Source: Litoribrevibacter albus
Lineage (GTDB): Bacteria > Pseudomonadota > Gammaproteobacteria > Pseudomonadales > Litoribrevibacteraceae
Direction: 5' to 3'
Length of the DNA: 64,000 nucleotides
Assembly: GCF_030159995.1 (NCBI RefSeq)
Contig: NZ_BSNM01000003.1
Span: forward strand, 310,001 to 374,000
The first letter of the stretch is position 1. Each line of letters opens with the position of its first letter. The notes beneath the pieces were generated by a model. That model was not told the origin of the DNA. It saw only the letters and a program-made list of their open reading frames with translations, and did no database searches. Both the position numbers and the translations under genes were made by a program. Shown here in pieces: positions 8,562-18,305 of the stretch.

Positions 8562-9296
8562 TCAGCTCAGGAAAAAGCGATTGTTTTCAATCATTGGGTG
8601 ATTCTTCTCGAACATCACTTGTGTAATTTCTTCATTTAATTTCTTTTTATGATCTTCGAAGATTTTCTTGTTTTTATTGAAGCCTTTGGCGAAAGCGATT
8701 GCATCTGATTTAAGTGTGTCCTTGTTGTCTGAAAGAAACTCAATGACGTCCAGCCGATGCATCTCTTCTGCGGTATATTTCTTACCGGTCAAGATCATTT
8801 GATTAAAGGTTTTGTGAGGGAAAGCCTTTAAGATGACATCCACTAGCCCGGGTAGGAAGGGAATGCCCAGATCCACTTCTGGAAAGCAAACATAACCTTT
8901 ATCGCGTCGCATAAAACGGAAATCACAGGCCGCCGCTAAGACACAGCCGTTGCCAAAGGTATGACCGTTGATGGCAGCGATGACAGGAATCGGGAAACTC
9001 ATCAGCTTGGCGTAGACCTGATCCATGGTCCTTAAGAAGGCTTGAAGCGGTGCAAAGTCCTGTTTCTGGATCAAGCCTAAGAACCAAGGAACATCAATGC
9101 CTTGTGACCAGTTCTTCTCATCGTCGGAAGTGATGATCAGTGATTTGATGTCTTTATTCGCTTCGACTTCTTCCAGCTTGGCTAACAGCTCTGTTGCGAA
9201 GGCAAGGTTGTGTGCATTCTTACTGATGGCCTGACCATCGTTCATGGCTAAGGTGGCGACTTTACCATCGAGGGTAAGATGAATCAGATTGGTCAT
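8562..9296 (-). CDS. Enoyl-CoA hydratase/isomerase (crotonase) family protein
   Basis: A 244-residue crotonase-fold protein. The oxyanion-hole region AAINGHTFGNGCVLAAACDF is present, as is the CFPEVDLGIPF segment that in delta3-enoyl-CoA isomerases carries the catalytic Glu. It therefore resembles Eci-type isomerases more than classical hydratases with two Glu residues. It is the last gene in the minus-strand terpene cluster, about 110 bases after the SDR gene, so it may be co-transcribed. A plausible role is to move a double bond in an acyl-CoA released from the terpenoid chain; this is inference. It is not one of the standard Pseudomonas atu genes. Confidence 0.8.
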   Translation of the reverse strand: MTNLIHLTLDGKVATLAMNDGQAISKNAHNLAFATELLAKLEEVEANKDIKSLIITSDDEKNWSQGIDVPWFLGLIQKQDFAPLQAFLRTMDQVYAKLMSFPIPVIAAINGHTFGNGCVLAAACDFRFMRRDKGYVCFPEVDLGIPFLPGLVDVILKAFPHKTFNQMILTGKKYTAEEMHRLDVIEFLSDNKDTLKSDAIAFAKGFNKNKKIFEDHKKKLNEEITQVMFEKNHPMIENNRFFLS

Positions 9297-9407
9297 TGTA
9301 TTTATTCTTCCGTTAACTTCTGGCGTCTCTGCATCTAAGGTTTCAGTACGAACCGCTTTATCGAAACGGTTCGCACTTCACTTGATGCTTTTCTAGCGTC
9401 TCCCGCC

Positions 9408-10295
9408 TTAATACCCCTTCAATGGCGGCTGCTTGCCGACCACATAGGCTTCGGGTTCTTGTACAAATAAATCCGGCATCAACGGCGAATCCACTTTTTC
9501 AGGATTTGCTCGATATTGATCAAACTCAGTGACGCCGTTTTCACGTAAGAACTCTTCATCAATGATGAGTTTGCCGGTTAATTCCATATCAGTGGATGAC
9601 AGTAACGTCAGCGCAGCGTCGGCCATGATTGCAGGCGTACGAGCACCATTGACCGCGTGTTGACCGCCAAAGGCTACCGCTGAAGTTGCGATCACCGTGC
9701 GCGGCCAGAGTGCATTGGCGCGAATACCGTAGCGCTTAAACTCTTCGGACATCCCAAGCGTTAACATCGACATACCATATTTCGTTAACGTGTATGGTGA
9801 GTGGTTCTTCATCCAGCGTGGGTCAAAATCCAGAGGCGGGCACAGACTAAGAATCTGCGGGTTTCTCCCTTCTTTTGCCGACTTCTTCAAATGGGGTAAG
9901 GCTTTCTGCGCGCATAAGAAGGTCGCGCGGAAGTTCACCTGCATCATCAGATCAAATTTTTTCAATGGCGTGGATTCAACACCCGCCAACGCAATAGCGC
10001 CGGCATTGTTGATTAAGATATCGATGCCGCCGAAACGATCGACCGTTGCGGCGATCATGCTTTCTACGGAAGCTTCGTCACGAACATCCACTTGAATAGC
10101 CAGGGCTTGTCCACCTGCGGCTTCGACTTCTTCAGCGACCGAAAAAATCGTTCCAGGCAATTTGGGGTGTGGCTCGGCTGTTTTTGCAGCTACGACTACG
10201 TTAGCGCCTTGTTCGGCGAATTTAATCGCCATTTCGCGACCAATTCCGCGACTGGCACCGGTAATAATAATGGTTTTGTTTGCTAGTTCTGACAT
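9408..10295 (-). CDS. atuG: SDR family oxidoreductase (AtuG-like, HSDL2-type)
   Basis: A 295-residue short-chain dehydrogenase with the cofactor motif TGASRGIG near residue 13, NNAG, and a YTLTK active site (Tyr/Lys). The SVAEEVEAAGG and AAKTAEPHPKLPGTI segments are typical of the HSDL2-like subgroup. In Pseudomonas atu clusters one SDR (AtuG) lies downstream of atuF, the position seen here. A hydroxyacyl-CoA or alcohol dehydrogenase step in citronellol/geraniol breakdown is the likely role. About 40 bases separate it from atuF, so it is probably in the same transcript. The symbol rests on family and gene order, not on a substrate test; AtuB is another SDR and cannot be fully excluded. Confidence 0.75.
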   Translation of the reverse strand: MSELANKTIIITGASRGIGREMAIKFAEQGANVVVAAKTAEPHPKLPGTIFSVAEEVEAAGGQALAIQVDVRDEASVESMIAATVDRFGGIDILINNAGAIALAGVESTPLKKFDLMMQVNFRATFLCAQKALPHLKKSAKEGRNPQILSLCPPLDFDPRWMKNHSPYTLTKYGMSMLTLGMSEEFKRYGIRANALWPRTVIATSAVAFGGQHAVNGARTPAIMADAALTLLSSTDMELTGKLIIDEEFLRENGVTEFDQYRANPEKVDSPLMPDLFVQEPEAYVVGKQPPLKGY

Positions 10296-10335
10296 TGTGT
10301 TATCTCTTATTTTTCTAATAGCGGTGCTGGTTTTT

Positions 10336-12405
10336 CTAAGCTGTTTGTTCTGCTACTGGCGCTTGCTCGTCTAAAGCTTGTTTTTCTGGAGATTGTTTTT
10401 CTAAAGCAACCAGCAGTTGCCTTGCTTTCACTTGCTGACCGGATTCAACCAAGAGTTCTGCGATTGTGCCGTCTCGCGGTGCAGTCAGGCTGTGTTCCAT
10501 TTTCATCGCTTCCAGAATTATCAACGGCTGGCCTTTGGTGACTTGATCGCCTGGCTGAACAAAGGTTTCGATAATCAAACCGTCCATTGAGGCTTTCAAA
10601 TCATCGCCAGATATCTGATCCTCTGAAGAAACCGGTTTCAGCATGATGTCTTCGAACATCCAGGATTGCCCATCGATCGATAGGTAGAGATGTTTTTCTG
10701 GATTGAGTCGACCACGTTGATACAGCTGGTAGGTCAGCGCATAGGTTTTGTCACCCACCACGATTTCACAATGTTCAAGGTCACCCTCTGAACGCTGGGA
10801 TATCATTTCCACCGCAGCGATTTGTTCATTGATTTGTACGCTGGTTTGGATTTGATGATCGGCATTAATCTCGTGCTGGATTAAGACTCTTTGTTGCCAG
10901 TTGTTGTCCGGCCCAACAGCTGCGTGCAGCAGGCAGGGTTTGGCACCCAACGAGGTCGTGCTCCATTCGCTTTGCCCTGACAGCAAGTAAGCAGCAATAG
11001 CGGTGACTTCAGCGCTTGGTGTTTCGCTGTCCATGGAAGGGTTGTCAGCAAAGTCCTGATCAATAAACGCAGTGGTGGCTTCACCCAAACGGAAGCAGTC
11101 CGTTGAGAGAATCTCAGACAGAAAATAACGGTTGTCTTTCGGCCCGACCAAATGACTGTGATGTAGGCCTTCAATCAAACGGTGTCGTGCTTGTTCGCGG
11201 TTATCACCATAGGCAATAAGCTTGGCCAGCATGGAATCATAAAACGGGCTGATGGTTTGGCCTGTTTGAATGCCATCGTCTACGCGGAAACCTTCAAATT
11301 CCGCCGGTTGCCACAACACGATGTCGCCGGTTTGAGGGCAGAAATCCTGCGCCGGATCTTCGGCGTAGAGGCGCACTTCAATGGCATGACCGTGTAATTG
11401 AATTTCGTCCTGCGTTTTCGGTAAAGGTTCACCAGACGCCACACGTAACTGCCATTCCACCAAGTCCTCTCCGGTAATCAATTCAGTCACCGGATGCTCT
11501 ACTTGAAGACGCGTATTCATCTCAAGGAAGTAGAAGTTCTCGTCTTTATCCAGAAGAAACTCAACCGTGCCCGCACCCACATAATTACAGGATTTGGCCG
11601 CGTTTACAGCGGCTTCACCCATGCGTTGACGCAGTTCTGGCGATACCGCAGGTGAGGGTGCTTCTTCGACCACCTTTTGATGGCGACGCTGAATGGAGCA
11701 ATCACGCTCACCCAGGTAAACGGTGTTGCCGTCTTGATCAGCGAAGACTTGAATTTCGATATGACGCGGTGCGATCACCGCTTTTTCGATGATGAGTTCA
11801 TCGCTGCCAAAGGCATTCATGGCTTCGGAACGAGCACCGCGAATGGCTTCTTCTAAGGCATTGGCATCATCCACTAAACGCATACCCCGGCCACCACCAC
11901 CGGCGGAGGCTTTCAGCATCACGGGTAAACCAATGTCCAAGGCGGCATTTTTTAGGGCTTGGTCGCTTTGATCTTCCCCTTGATAGCCGGGAATACAAGG
12001 CACGCCGGAGTCCAGCATGGCCAACTTGGATTGGCGTTTGGAACCCATCAACTCGATGGCAGACGCTGGTGGGCCAACGAAAATAAGGTTGGCTACGTCA
12101 CAGGCTTTGGCAAAGTTAGAGTTTTCGGATAGGAAACCGTAACCGGGGTGAATGGCGTCGGCACCGGATGTTTTTGCAGCTTCGATGATTTTGTCGATTA
12201 CCAGATAGCTTTCTGATACCGGAGCAGGACCAATATGAATGGCTTGATCGGCCAGGCTGACATGCGGTGCATCTTGATCCGCTTCCGAATACACAGCAAC
12301 GGTTTTGATGCCCATTGCCTGGGCTGTTTTAATGACACGACAAGCAATTTCGCCACGGTTAGCGATCAGCAGTTTATTGATGGAAGTGTTTGATGTGGTT
12401 TTCAT
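10336..12405 (-). CDS. atuF: Biotin-dependent acyl-CoA carboxylase alpha subunit (geranyl-CoA carboxylase-like)
   Basis: A 689-residue protein. The biotin carboxylase part runs from LLIANRGEIACRV through the ATP-grasp loop SAGGGGRGMR and the EMNTRLQVEHPVTE signature. The C-terminal biotinyl domain has EAMKMEH with the biotinylated Lys at about 635. It carboxylates biotin for the beta subunit encoded by atuC. The methylcrotonyl-, propionyl- and geranyl-CoA enzymes look alike; the neighbouring AtuA homologue favours geranyl-CoA carboxylase. An in-frame GTG at 12414 overlaps the preceding gene, but AGGAG sits eight bases before ATG 12405, so I chose that start. A Gln/Glu-rich tail (about 20 residues) follows the biotinyl domain. 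Confidence 0.85.
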   Translation of the reverse strand: MKTTSNTSINKLLIANRGEIACRVIKTAQAMGIKTVAVYSEADQDAPHVSLADQAIHIGPAPVSESYLVIDKIIEAAKTSGADAIHPGYGFLSENSNFAKACDVANLIFVGPPASAIELMGSKRQSKLAMLDSGVPCIPGYQGEDQSDQALKNAALDIGLPVMLKASAGGGGRGMRLVDDANALEEAIRGARSEAMNAFGSDELIIEKAVIAPRHIEIQVFADQDGNTVYLGERDCSIQRRHQKVVEEAPSPAVSPELRQRMGEAAVNAAKSCNYVGAGTVEFLLDKDENFYFLEMNTRLQVEHPVTELITGEDLVEWQLRVASGEPLPKTQDEIQLHGHAIEVRLYAEDPAQDFCPQTGDIVLWQPAEFEGFRVDDGIQTGQTISPFYDSMLAKLIAYGDNREQARHRLIEGLHHSHLVGPKDNRYFLSEILSTDCFRLGEATTAFIDQDFADNPSMDSETPSAEVTAIAAYLLSGQSEWSTTSLGAKPCLLHAAVGPDNNWQQRVLIQHEINADHQIQTSVQINEQIAAVEMISQRSEGDLEHCEIVVGDKTYALTYQLYQRGRLNPEKHLYLSIDGQSWMFEDIMLKPVSSEDQISGDDLKASMDGLIIETFVQPGDQVTKGQPLIILEAMKMEHSLTAPRDGTIAELLVESGQQVKARQLLVALEKQSPEKQALDEQAPVAEQTA

Positions 12406-12410
12406 CTCAA

Positions 12411-13334
12411 TCACTCCTGGCCTGCATTGGCTACGGCCGTTTTGGCATCGGCAGCTGCTGTTACATCTTCTACATCTTTGACTTGAACATCACTCCAAGC
12501 CGCTGGTCGTTTCTGCATAAAGGCCATAGCGCCTTCACGACCTTCACCATTCAGAACGGCATTGGCAAAGTCCTTAGCTGCTTGATCGAGAATCGAGTTC
12601 AGCGCTTCTTCCGAACCACATTCGTTCACTGAGTGCAGTAAGGCTTTCGTTGCTTGGTTAGCTTGTGGGCCGCACTTGAGTACTTGTTTCAGCGCTTTAT
12701 TCAACTCTTCGTCCCAATTGTCTGAGGCGACTTGTTTGTGAGCGATACCCAGTGAAATGGCTTCGTCGGCTTTGAAACGTTGACTCATTAGTGCCAAACG
12801 GCGGGTTTGAGTCAGGCCAATGCGTTTTACTACGAACGGAGCGATTTGAGCAGGAAGAATCCCCAGCGTGGTCTCAGGTAAACCAAACACAGCGGTTTCA
12901 TCACACAAGGCGTAGTCGGATACGCAAGCCAAACCAAAGCCACCGCCTAACACGGCGCCTTGTAAGGCGCAGATGGTGACTAACGGAAGCTTATCAGCCA
13001 ATTGAATCATGTGACCAAAGGCACGGTTGAGTTCAGCCAAAGCCGCTACTTTTTGTTCTTGGGTTTCGGCACTGTGAGCGGCTTGCATATCTTTGATGTC
13101 GCCACCAGCGCAGAAATTACCACCATTGCCTTTGATTAACAGAATACGATGACTTTTTTGATCGTCTTGTATTTGTGAATCATGTGCGTTCGCAGCGCAG
13201 GTGTTCATTACGTCCATCAGTTCGTGAACCATTTTCAAGTTCATGGCGTTCGCCAGCTTCGGACGATTGAGTTGAACTTCCAGGACTGGGCCGCGATCAA
13301 GGACGATCAGGGTTTCATAATTTGAGAATGACAT
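12411..13334 (-). CDS. atuE: Enoyl-CoA hydratase family protein (isohexenylglutaconyl-CoA hydratase-like)
   Basis: About 307 residues from ATG 13334, which has a strong AAGGAGT site; the frame is open for a further 66 codons upstream but that stretch overlaps the acyl-CoA dehydrogenase gene and does not look like crotonase. The fold shows NGGNFCAGGDIKDM, the first oxyanion element, and LQGAVLGGGFGLACVSDYAL, the second. PETTLGILPAQIA carries the likely catalytic Glu. Gene order between atuD and atuF matches AtuE, the hydratase that acts on the carboxylated terpenoid acyl-CoA. A 30-residue C-terminal extension rich in Ala/Asp is unusual. Methylglutaconyl-CoA hydratase (LiuC) is the alternative. 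Confidence 0.82.
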   Translation of the reverse strand: MSFSNYETLIVLDRGPVLEVQLNRPKLANAMNLKMVHELMDVMNTCAANAHDSQIQDDQKSHRILLIKGNGGNFCAGGDIKDMQAAHSAETQEQKVAALAELNRAFGHMIQLADKLPLVTICALQGAVLGGGFGLACVSDYALCDETAVFGLPETTLGILPAQIAPFVVKRIGLTQTRRLALMSQRFKADEAISLGIAHKQVASDNWDEELNKALKQVLKCGPQANQATKALLHSVNECGSEEALNSILDQAAKDFANAVLNGEGREGAMAFMQKRPAAWSDVQVKDVEDVTAAADAKTAVANAGQE

Positions 13335-13356
13335 TGTTCGACTCCTTTCTTTTTTA

Positions 13357-14514
13357 CTACTTCTTCTTAGAAGGAAGCGTACCCATGAACTTACAGATGA
13401 TGCCGAGCATGATTTCATCGGCACCGCCGCCAATTGAACCAAGACGGTTATCGCGGTAAGAACGAGCAAGGAAGTTGTCCCACATGAAGCCAATACCGCC
13501 CCAGTATTGCAGGCAAGAATCAGAGACTTCACGAGCCAAACGGCCGGATTTCAGTTTCGCCATGGACGCCAGTTTGGTCACGTCTTCGCCGTTGATGTAG
13601 CCTTCCACTGCCTGATAGACCAAGGCACGTAGCGCTTCGACTTCCGATTGCAGTTCCGCAAGACGGAAGTGAATCACTTGGTTATTGATCAATGGCTGGC
13701 CGAAGGTTTCGCGTTCGCGGCAGTATTCGATGGTTTTCTCGATGCACTTGTCCATGTGACGTAAGCTCATGGCAGCTACGTACAAACGTTCTTCCTGGAA
13801 CTGCAGCATTTGCATCATGAAGCCCATGCCTTCGCCACCGATACGATAGCGTTGAGGTACACGGACTTCATCCAAGAAAATCTGTGCTGTGTCGGAAGAG
13901 CGCATGCCTAGCTTGTCGAGCTTTTCTGAGAAGCTCACGCCCGGCAGGTCTAATGGCACTACAATCATGGATTTGTTTTGATGGACTTTGCCGTCGCTGG
14001 TGTTGGCTAACAGGCAAGCGAAGTCGGCTTGAGTGGAGTTGGTAATCCACATTTTGCTGCCAGAAATGACGTAATCATCGCCGTCTTTTTTGGCGGTGGT
14101 TTTCAAACCAGCCACGTCCGATCCAGCACCTGTTTCACTCACTGCGATACAAGCCACTTTTTCACCGGCAATGGCTGGTTTTAGGAATTCGTCTTTCAGT
14201 TCATCACTACCAAAACGAGCCAGAGCAGGGGTCGCCATGTTGGTTTGAACACCAATGGCCATAGGTACGCCACCACAGTCGATGCCGCCAAACTCTTCAG
14301 CAGCCACCATTTCATAGCTATAGTCTAAGCCCATACCACCACAATCTTCTGGCTTACTGATGCCCAACAGGCCAAGGTCGCCCATTTTTTTGAACAGTTC
14401 TTTTGCCGGGAAGATGCCTTCTTTTTCCCAGTCATTGACGTGCGGGTTGATCTCGTTCTCGACAAAGTTACGGATGGTTCTTGATAGTTCTTTGTGTTCT
14501 TGAGTGAATCGCAT
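13357..14514 (-). CDS. atuD: Acyl-CoA dehydrogenase (citronellyl-CoA dehydrogenase-like)
   Basis: 385 residues from ATG 14514, which has an AAGGAG site; upstream in-frame codons reach 14553 but lack a site. Acyl-CoA dehydrogenase hallmarks are present: CIAVSETGAGSDVAGL and MWITNS for FAD/substrate binding, and GGGADEIM near the C-terminus with the catalytic Glu position. In the atu pathway AtuD oxidises citronellyl-CoA to geranyl-CoA, and it lies directly between atuC and atuE as in Pseudomonas. The alternative is isovaleryl-CoA dehydrogenase of a leucine (liu) cluster, but no HMG-CoA lyase gene is seen and an AtuA homologue is. Confidence 0.85.
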   Translation of the reverse strand: MRFTQEHKELSRTIRNFVENEINPHVNDWEKEGIFPAKELFKKMGDLGLLGISKPEDCGGMGLDYSYEMVAAEEFGGIDCGGVPMAIGVQTNMATPALARFGSDELKDEFLKPAIAGEKVACIAVSETGAGSDVAGLKTTAKKDGDDYVISGSKMWITNSTQADFACLLANTSDGKVHQNKSMIVVPLDLPGVSFSEKLDKLGMRSSDTAQIFLDEVRVPQRYRIGGEGMGFMMQMLQFQEERLYVAAMSLRHMDKCIEKTIEYCRERETFGQPLINNQVIHFRLAELQSEVEALRALVYQAVEGYINGEDVTKLASMAKLKSGRLAREVSDSCLQYWGGIGFMWDNFLARSYRDNRLGSIGGGADEIMLGIICKFMGTLPSKKK

Positions 14515-14539
14515 TTTATGCTCCTTATTATCTTTGTCG

Positions 14540-16171
14540 TTAGAAACGGGCAATGCCGAACTGGTTTGCGTTTAAGGTGGTGGATTCGGCTTGCTTGCAG
14601 ACATCCAGTAGTTCTATCAATAATCGACGCGTGTCACGAGGGTCAATCAGGCCATCGTCCCACAGACGTGCGGTGCCAAAGAGGGCGGTTGAACCGGCTT
14701 CCAGCTTTTCAGCGGTGGCTTGTTCGATGGCATCCAGCATCTTTTCGTTAGGCTCCATGCCCATCTTTTTGTGTTTTTCTTCAGTAACGATGCGAAGTAC
14801 CTTTCCGGCCTGAGCACCACCCATGACGGCGGTTTTGCTGTTCGGCCAGGCGAAGATAAATCTTGGATCAAGGCCTCGACCGCACATGGCGTAATTGCCT
14901 GCTCCGTACGAACCACCTACTACAATAGACAACTTAGGGACGCGCGCGTTGGCAACCGCCTGTAGCATTTTTGAACCGTGTTTGATGATGCCGTTGGTTT
15001 CAGCATCGGTGCCGACCATGAAACCTGTGGTGTTGTGAATGAAAAGAAGCGGGGTATTGCTCTGATCACACAACTGAATAAATTGCGCGGCTTTGTTTGC
15101 ACCCTTCGGTGTGATCGGACCGTTGTTGCCAATAATTCCGCAAGCGAAGCCACCAAAGCGGACGAAGCCACAAATGGTCTGTTGATCGAACTGAGGTTTG
15201 AACTCCTGAAATTCAGAACCGTCGGCAATTCGAGCTAAGATTTCACGAACGTCGTAGGGCTTTTTAAGATCACATGGCACGACGCCTAACAGTTCGTCAA
15301 TTGGGTAGATCGGCTCATCGTAATCGGTTTCTGGATGATTAGATCCTGACGTGTTGGTTTGGTTGTCCTTCCAAGGAAGGGACGACATAACTTCACGGGC
15401 GATACGAATGCCATCTGCGTCGTTTTCAGCTAAATACTCTGCGGTTCCTGCTTCAAAAGCGTGAAGTTCAGCGCCGCCTAGTTCTTCATCCGTAGCAATT
15501 TCACCTGTCGCAGCCTTCAATAACGGCGGGCCAGCGAGGAACATTTTGGCTTGGTTACGCACCACAATCACATAATCAGAAAGCCCAGGCTGATAAGCAC
15601 CGCCAGCGGTAGCGTTACCGTGAACAACTGTGATTTGCGGAATGCCCGCAGCCGATAAACGGGCTTGGTTAGCAAAGGCTCTGGCACCCGGCACAAATAC
15701 ATCGGTGGCGTAATTGAGGTTGGCACCGCCGGACTCGGCCAGCGTTATTAAAGGCAGGCGATTCTCCAGGGCAATTTGTTGAACGCGAAGGGTTTTTTCC
15801 AAACCGGAAGGAGAGATGGTACCCCCCTTGATAGCGCTGTTGTTCAACTGAACGATGCAACGAACACCAGCCACATACCCGATACCTGCAATGAAGCCAC
15901 CACCGGCGGTGTTGCCTTTCTTATCGTCGTACATCTTGTAGCCTGCAAGGCCGCACAGTTCAACGAACGGACTGTCTTGGTCGAGCAGCAAATTCAGGCG
16001 TTCACGCGGGAGTAGCTTTCCTCGCTTTTCAAACTTGGCTCGGGCGCTTTCTTCGTTATCTCGAATGCCTTTTTCGATGTCCCGAAGTTCGGTGATCACT
16101 TCCTTAAAGGCTTGGTAGTTATCCTGAAAGCCGGAAGCTTGGTTATCTATTTGGGTTTCTAAAATAGCCAT
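14540..16171 (-). CDS. atuC: Acyl-CoA carboxylase beta subunit, carboxyltransferase (geranyl-CoA carboxylase-like)
   Basis: A 543-residue carboxyltransferase. The N-terminal half holds GGGFIAGIGYV and the acyl-CoA-site segment NNSAIKGGTISPSGLEK. The C-terminal half holds FIHNTTGFMVGTDAE and VVGGSYGAGNYAMCGRG, whose glycine-rich loops bind biotin and CoA oxyanions. It transfers CO2 from the biotinyl AtuF to an alpha,beta-unsaturated acyl-CoA. The length and motifs fit both MCC beta and GCC beta subunits. The gene lies eight bases after atuA and has an AGGAAG site, so translation within one operon is likely. Confidence 0.87.
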   Translation of the reverse strand: MAILETQIDNQASGFQDNYQAFKEVITELRDIEKGIRDNEESARAKFEKRGKLLPRERLNLLLDQDSPFVELCGLAGYKMYDDKKGNTAGGGFIAGIGYVAGVRCIVQLNNSAIKGGTISPSGLEKTLRVQQIALENRLPLITLAESGGANLNYATDVFVPGARAFANQARLSAAGIPQITVVHGNATAGGAYQPGLSDYVIVVRNQAKMFLAGPPLLKAATGEIATDEELGGAELHAFEAGTAEYLAENDADGIRIAREVMSSLPWKDNQTNTSGSNHPETDYDEPIYPIDELLGVVPCDLKKPYDVREILARIADGSEFQEFKPQFDQQTICGFVRFGGFACGIIGNNGPITPKGANKAAQFIQLCDQSNTPLLFIHNTTGFMVGTDAETNGIIKHGSKMLQAVANARVPKLSIVVGGSYGAGNYAMCGRGLDPRFIFAWPNSKTAVMGGAQAGKVLRIVTEEKHKKMGMEPNEKMLDAIEQATAEKLEAGSTALFGTARLWDDGLIDPRDTRRLLIELLDVCKQAESTTLNANQFGIARF

Positions 16172-16179
16172 GTTTCTTC

Positions 16180-17994
16180 CTAACCTTCGTTATGTTGATC
16201 GGTTTCGTTTATGAGACGTTTGGGAATGCGAATGGGCATATCCAGTAGCTGTTGAGCCTGGGCTTTGCCTTGAGGATCAGTTCGTAAACTGGCAATGCCG
16301 CCACCACCCAGTGCAAAGGTCAGCAAGAAGTTCATGGCATCAATACCCGGCAATGAATAGCGTTTCACTTCACTGCGATCCGACAATACATGTTGCATGT
16401 ATTCCGACACTTTGGCTTCGGTCAGACTCGCTTGGATAAAAGGCAGAAATTCTGGTTTGCGTGCCATTACGCCGATATTGCAGCTGTCGCCTTTGTCACC
16501 ACTGCGGGCAACGGCTAATTCAATCAAAGGTACTTCAATGAAGTCTTCGTTCTGATCTAATTCCGGTGGCAGGGTGAAAACGTTTTTCTCTAAATGAATG
16601 TCAGATTGTTCAGGAATCTGAATCTCCACTTCAGACGACTCCGCACCCAACTGCCATACAGGTTTGATGTCTGTTTTATCAATCAAAAAGGAAAACAGCT
16701 TGATCACAGGACTGACTTTCGGGCGTCCACCGACCAAACCGGTAATTCCCGGTGCCATAGAGGTTGCTGCGGGTGCGATTTCTTTGCCGAATAACCCAAG
16801 AGCGCGCTTGTCTTGATGTCGCGCGGCAATTTTTACGACCACTTCGCGCGGACTTTGGATTCGTGCGTGAGCGCCGTAGGTAGTTTCTGTACCGAGGATT
16901 TCGATGTCGTAATCGGTGAAATCGTCCCAGCCCAGCATCTTATAAAGGCCAGACACTCGATTCATGATAGCTTGAGATACACGCTTGGCTTTTTTATCGG
17001 CGTCGATGCCCGCCATTAAGAAGCTCACTGTGCAGCGGTTACCATCCATATAGGTGGCCGCAACTTTGTATTTGTCGGTAGGAGGATTGCCTTTTGCACC
17101 CGTGACTTTAACCAGGTTATTGCCTAAGTCATCGAGTTGCACATTGGAGAAGTCACAACGAACATCTGGCAATAAGTAATCTTGCGGATCACCAATTTCA
17201 TAGAGCAACTGTTCACCTACCGTGAAGCGGTTGATCAAACCGCCAGTGTGTTCAGGCTTTGATACTTCGAACGCACCATCGGCCTGACATTCAATAATAG
17301 GAAAACCCATGTTCTCGTAGCCGGGAACGCTTTCCCAATCGGTGAAGTTACCGCCGGTGCATTGCGTGCCGCATTCGATGATGTGACCAGCCAAAGAACC
17401 CTGAGCGAGACGGTCATAGTCTGTTTCTTTCCATCCAAATTCGTGCATTAACGGGCCAAGCACGACAGCGCTATCAACCACTCGGCCTGTAATGACGATG
17501 TCAGCTCCTTGCGCTAAGGCTTCTTTAATCGGAGTTGCGCCAAGGTAAGCGTTCATGCTTAAGCAGCGATCGGGCAGTGGCTCACCGGAAAACATTTCAG
17601 TGATGTTTTGATCCAGGAATTTAGATTGAACCAAAGTGAGGTTATCACCTTCAATCAACGCCACTTTTAGTGAGAGTCCGGACTTCTCGATGGCTGTCTG
17701 AATGGCTTCTGCACAGGCTTTTGGGTTTACACCACCAGCGTTACTGATGACTTTGGTATTTTGTTCTGCCAGCTGAGGAAGAATTCGGGTAAGGGTATCA
17801 ACAAAGTCGGTTGCGTAGCCTAACTCTGGGTTCTTTATTTGAGCACCCGCCAGAATGGACATGGTTACTTCAGCCAGATAGTCGAATACTAAGTAGTCCA
17901 GCTTTCCGCCGCGTACCAGTTGTTGAGCAGCTGCTGCGGTATCGCCCCAAAAGGCGGATGCACATCCTATGCGTATTGTTTTTGGTGAGGTCAT
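16180..17994 (-). CDS. atuA: AtuA family protein (DUF1446), acyclic terpene utilisation
   Basis: A 604-residue DUF1446 protein. The N-terminal segment [12 protein letters not shown] and [17 protein letters not shown], then [21 protein letters not shown] and a C-terminal [17 protein letters not shown] block are characteristic of this family. AtuA is required for citronellol/geraniol use in Pseudomonas, but its biochemical step is unclear. It is the first gene of the minus-strand cluster, and its presence is the main reason to call this an atu rather than a leucine (liu) cluster. The promoter-like TTGCTT-16-TACGAT on the minus strand (about 18076-18049) overlaps the palindrome at 18067-18090. 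Confidence 0.88.
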   Translation of the reverse strand: MTSPKTIRIGCASAFWGDTAAAAQQLVRGGKLDYLVFDYLAEVTMSILAGAQIKNPELGYATDFVDTLTRILPQLAEQNTKVISNAGGVNPKACAEAIQTAIEKSGLSLKVALIEGDNLTLVQSKFLDQNITEMFSGEPLPDRCLSMNAYLGATPIKEALAQGADIVITGRVVDSAVVLGPLMHEFGWKETDYDRLAQGSLAGHIIECGTQCTGGNFTDWESVPGYENMGFPIIECQADGAFEVSKPEHTGGLINRFTVGEQLLYEIGDPQDYLLPDVRCDFSNVQLDDLGNNLVKVTGAKGNPPTDKYKVAATYMDGNRCTVSFLMAGIDADKKAKRVSQAIMNRVSGLYKMLGWDDFTDYDIEILGTETTYGAHARIQSPREVVVKIAARHQDKRALGLFGKEIAPAATSMAPGITGLVGGRPKVSPVIKLFSFLIDKTDIKPVWQLGAESSEVEIQIPEQSDIHLEKNVFTLPPELDQNEDFIEVPLIELAVARSGDKGDSCNIGVMARKPEFLPFIQASLTEAKVSEYMQHVLSDRSEVKRYSLPGIDAMNFLLTFALGGGGIASLRTDPQGKAQAQQLLDMPIRIPKRLINETDQHNEG

Positions 17995-18066
17995 GGTTCT
18001 GTACCGTCCTCTCTGAGAGGGTTTGTCTAATCTTTCTTTGTGTAATAAATCGTAATGTGCTTACAA

Positions 18067-18090
18067 TACCAAGCAAGCGCTTGGTTTGTA
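18067..18090. promoter_or_regulatory. Palindromic TetR-type operator between atuA and the regulator gene
   Basis: A 24-bp imperfect palindrome with a perfect centre CAAGCGCTTG (18074-18083) and outer TAC...GTA ends; ten of twelve half-site positions match. It lies 73 bases upstream of atuA, overlapping the likely -35 of atuA, and upstream of the divergent TetR gene. This placement fits repression of both genes by that regulator. Function is inferred from position and symmetry. Confidence 0.65.
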
Positions 18091-18305
18091 AATAGTGTTT
18101 GGTGCCTGTTTGATTTCAATGATCTGATAATGGAATCTCAGGTAAGGCATTACGCCCCATTCTTTGGCGATTATGCGTCGATGTATGGATATAAGCGGTT
18201 CGATATAAAATGGATCGATATAAAAAAGACAAAAGCGAAAACAGAAAGATGACCCAACGTAGGGGATGGTGCATAATTCCTTCGCTGGAACAGGAGATGA
18301 AGTAC

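Noticed and set aside
13335-13532. Upstream in-frame extension of the atuE-like gene
   Set aside because: It overlaps the dehydrogenase gene, lacks crotonase similarity, and the ATG at 13334 has a strong ribosome site.
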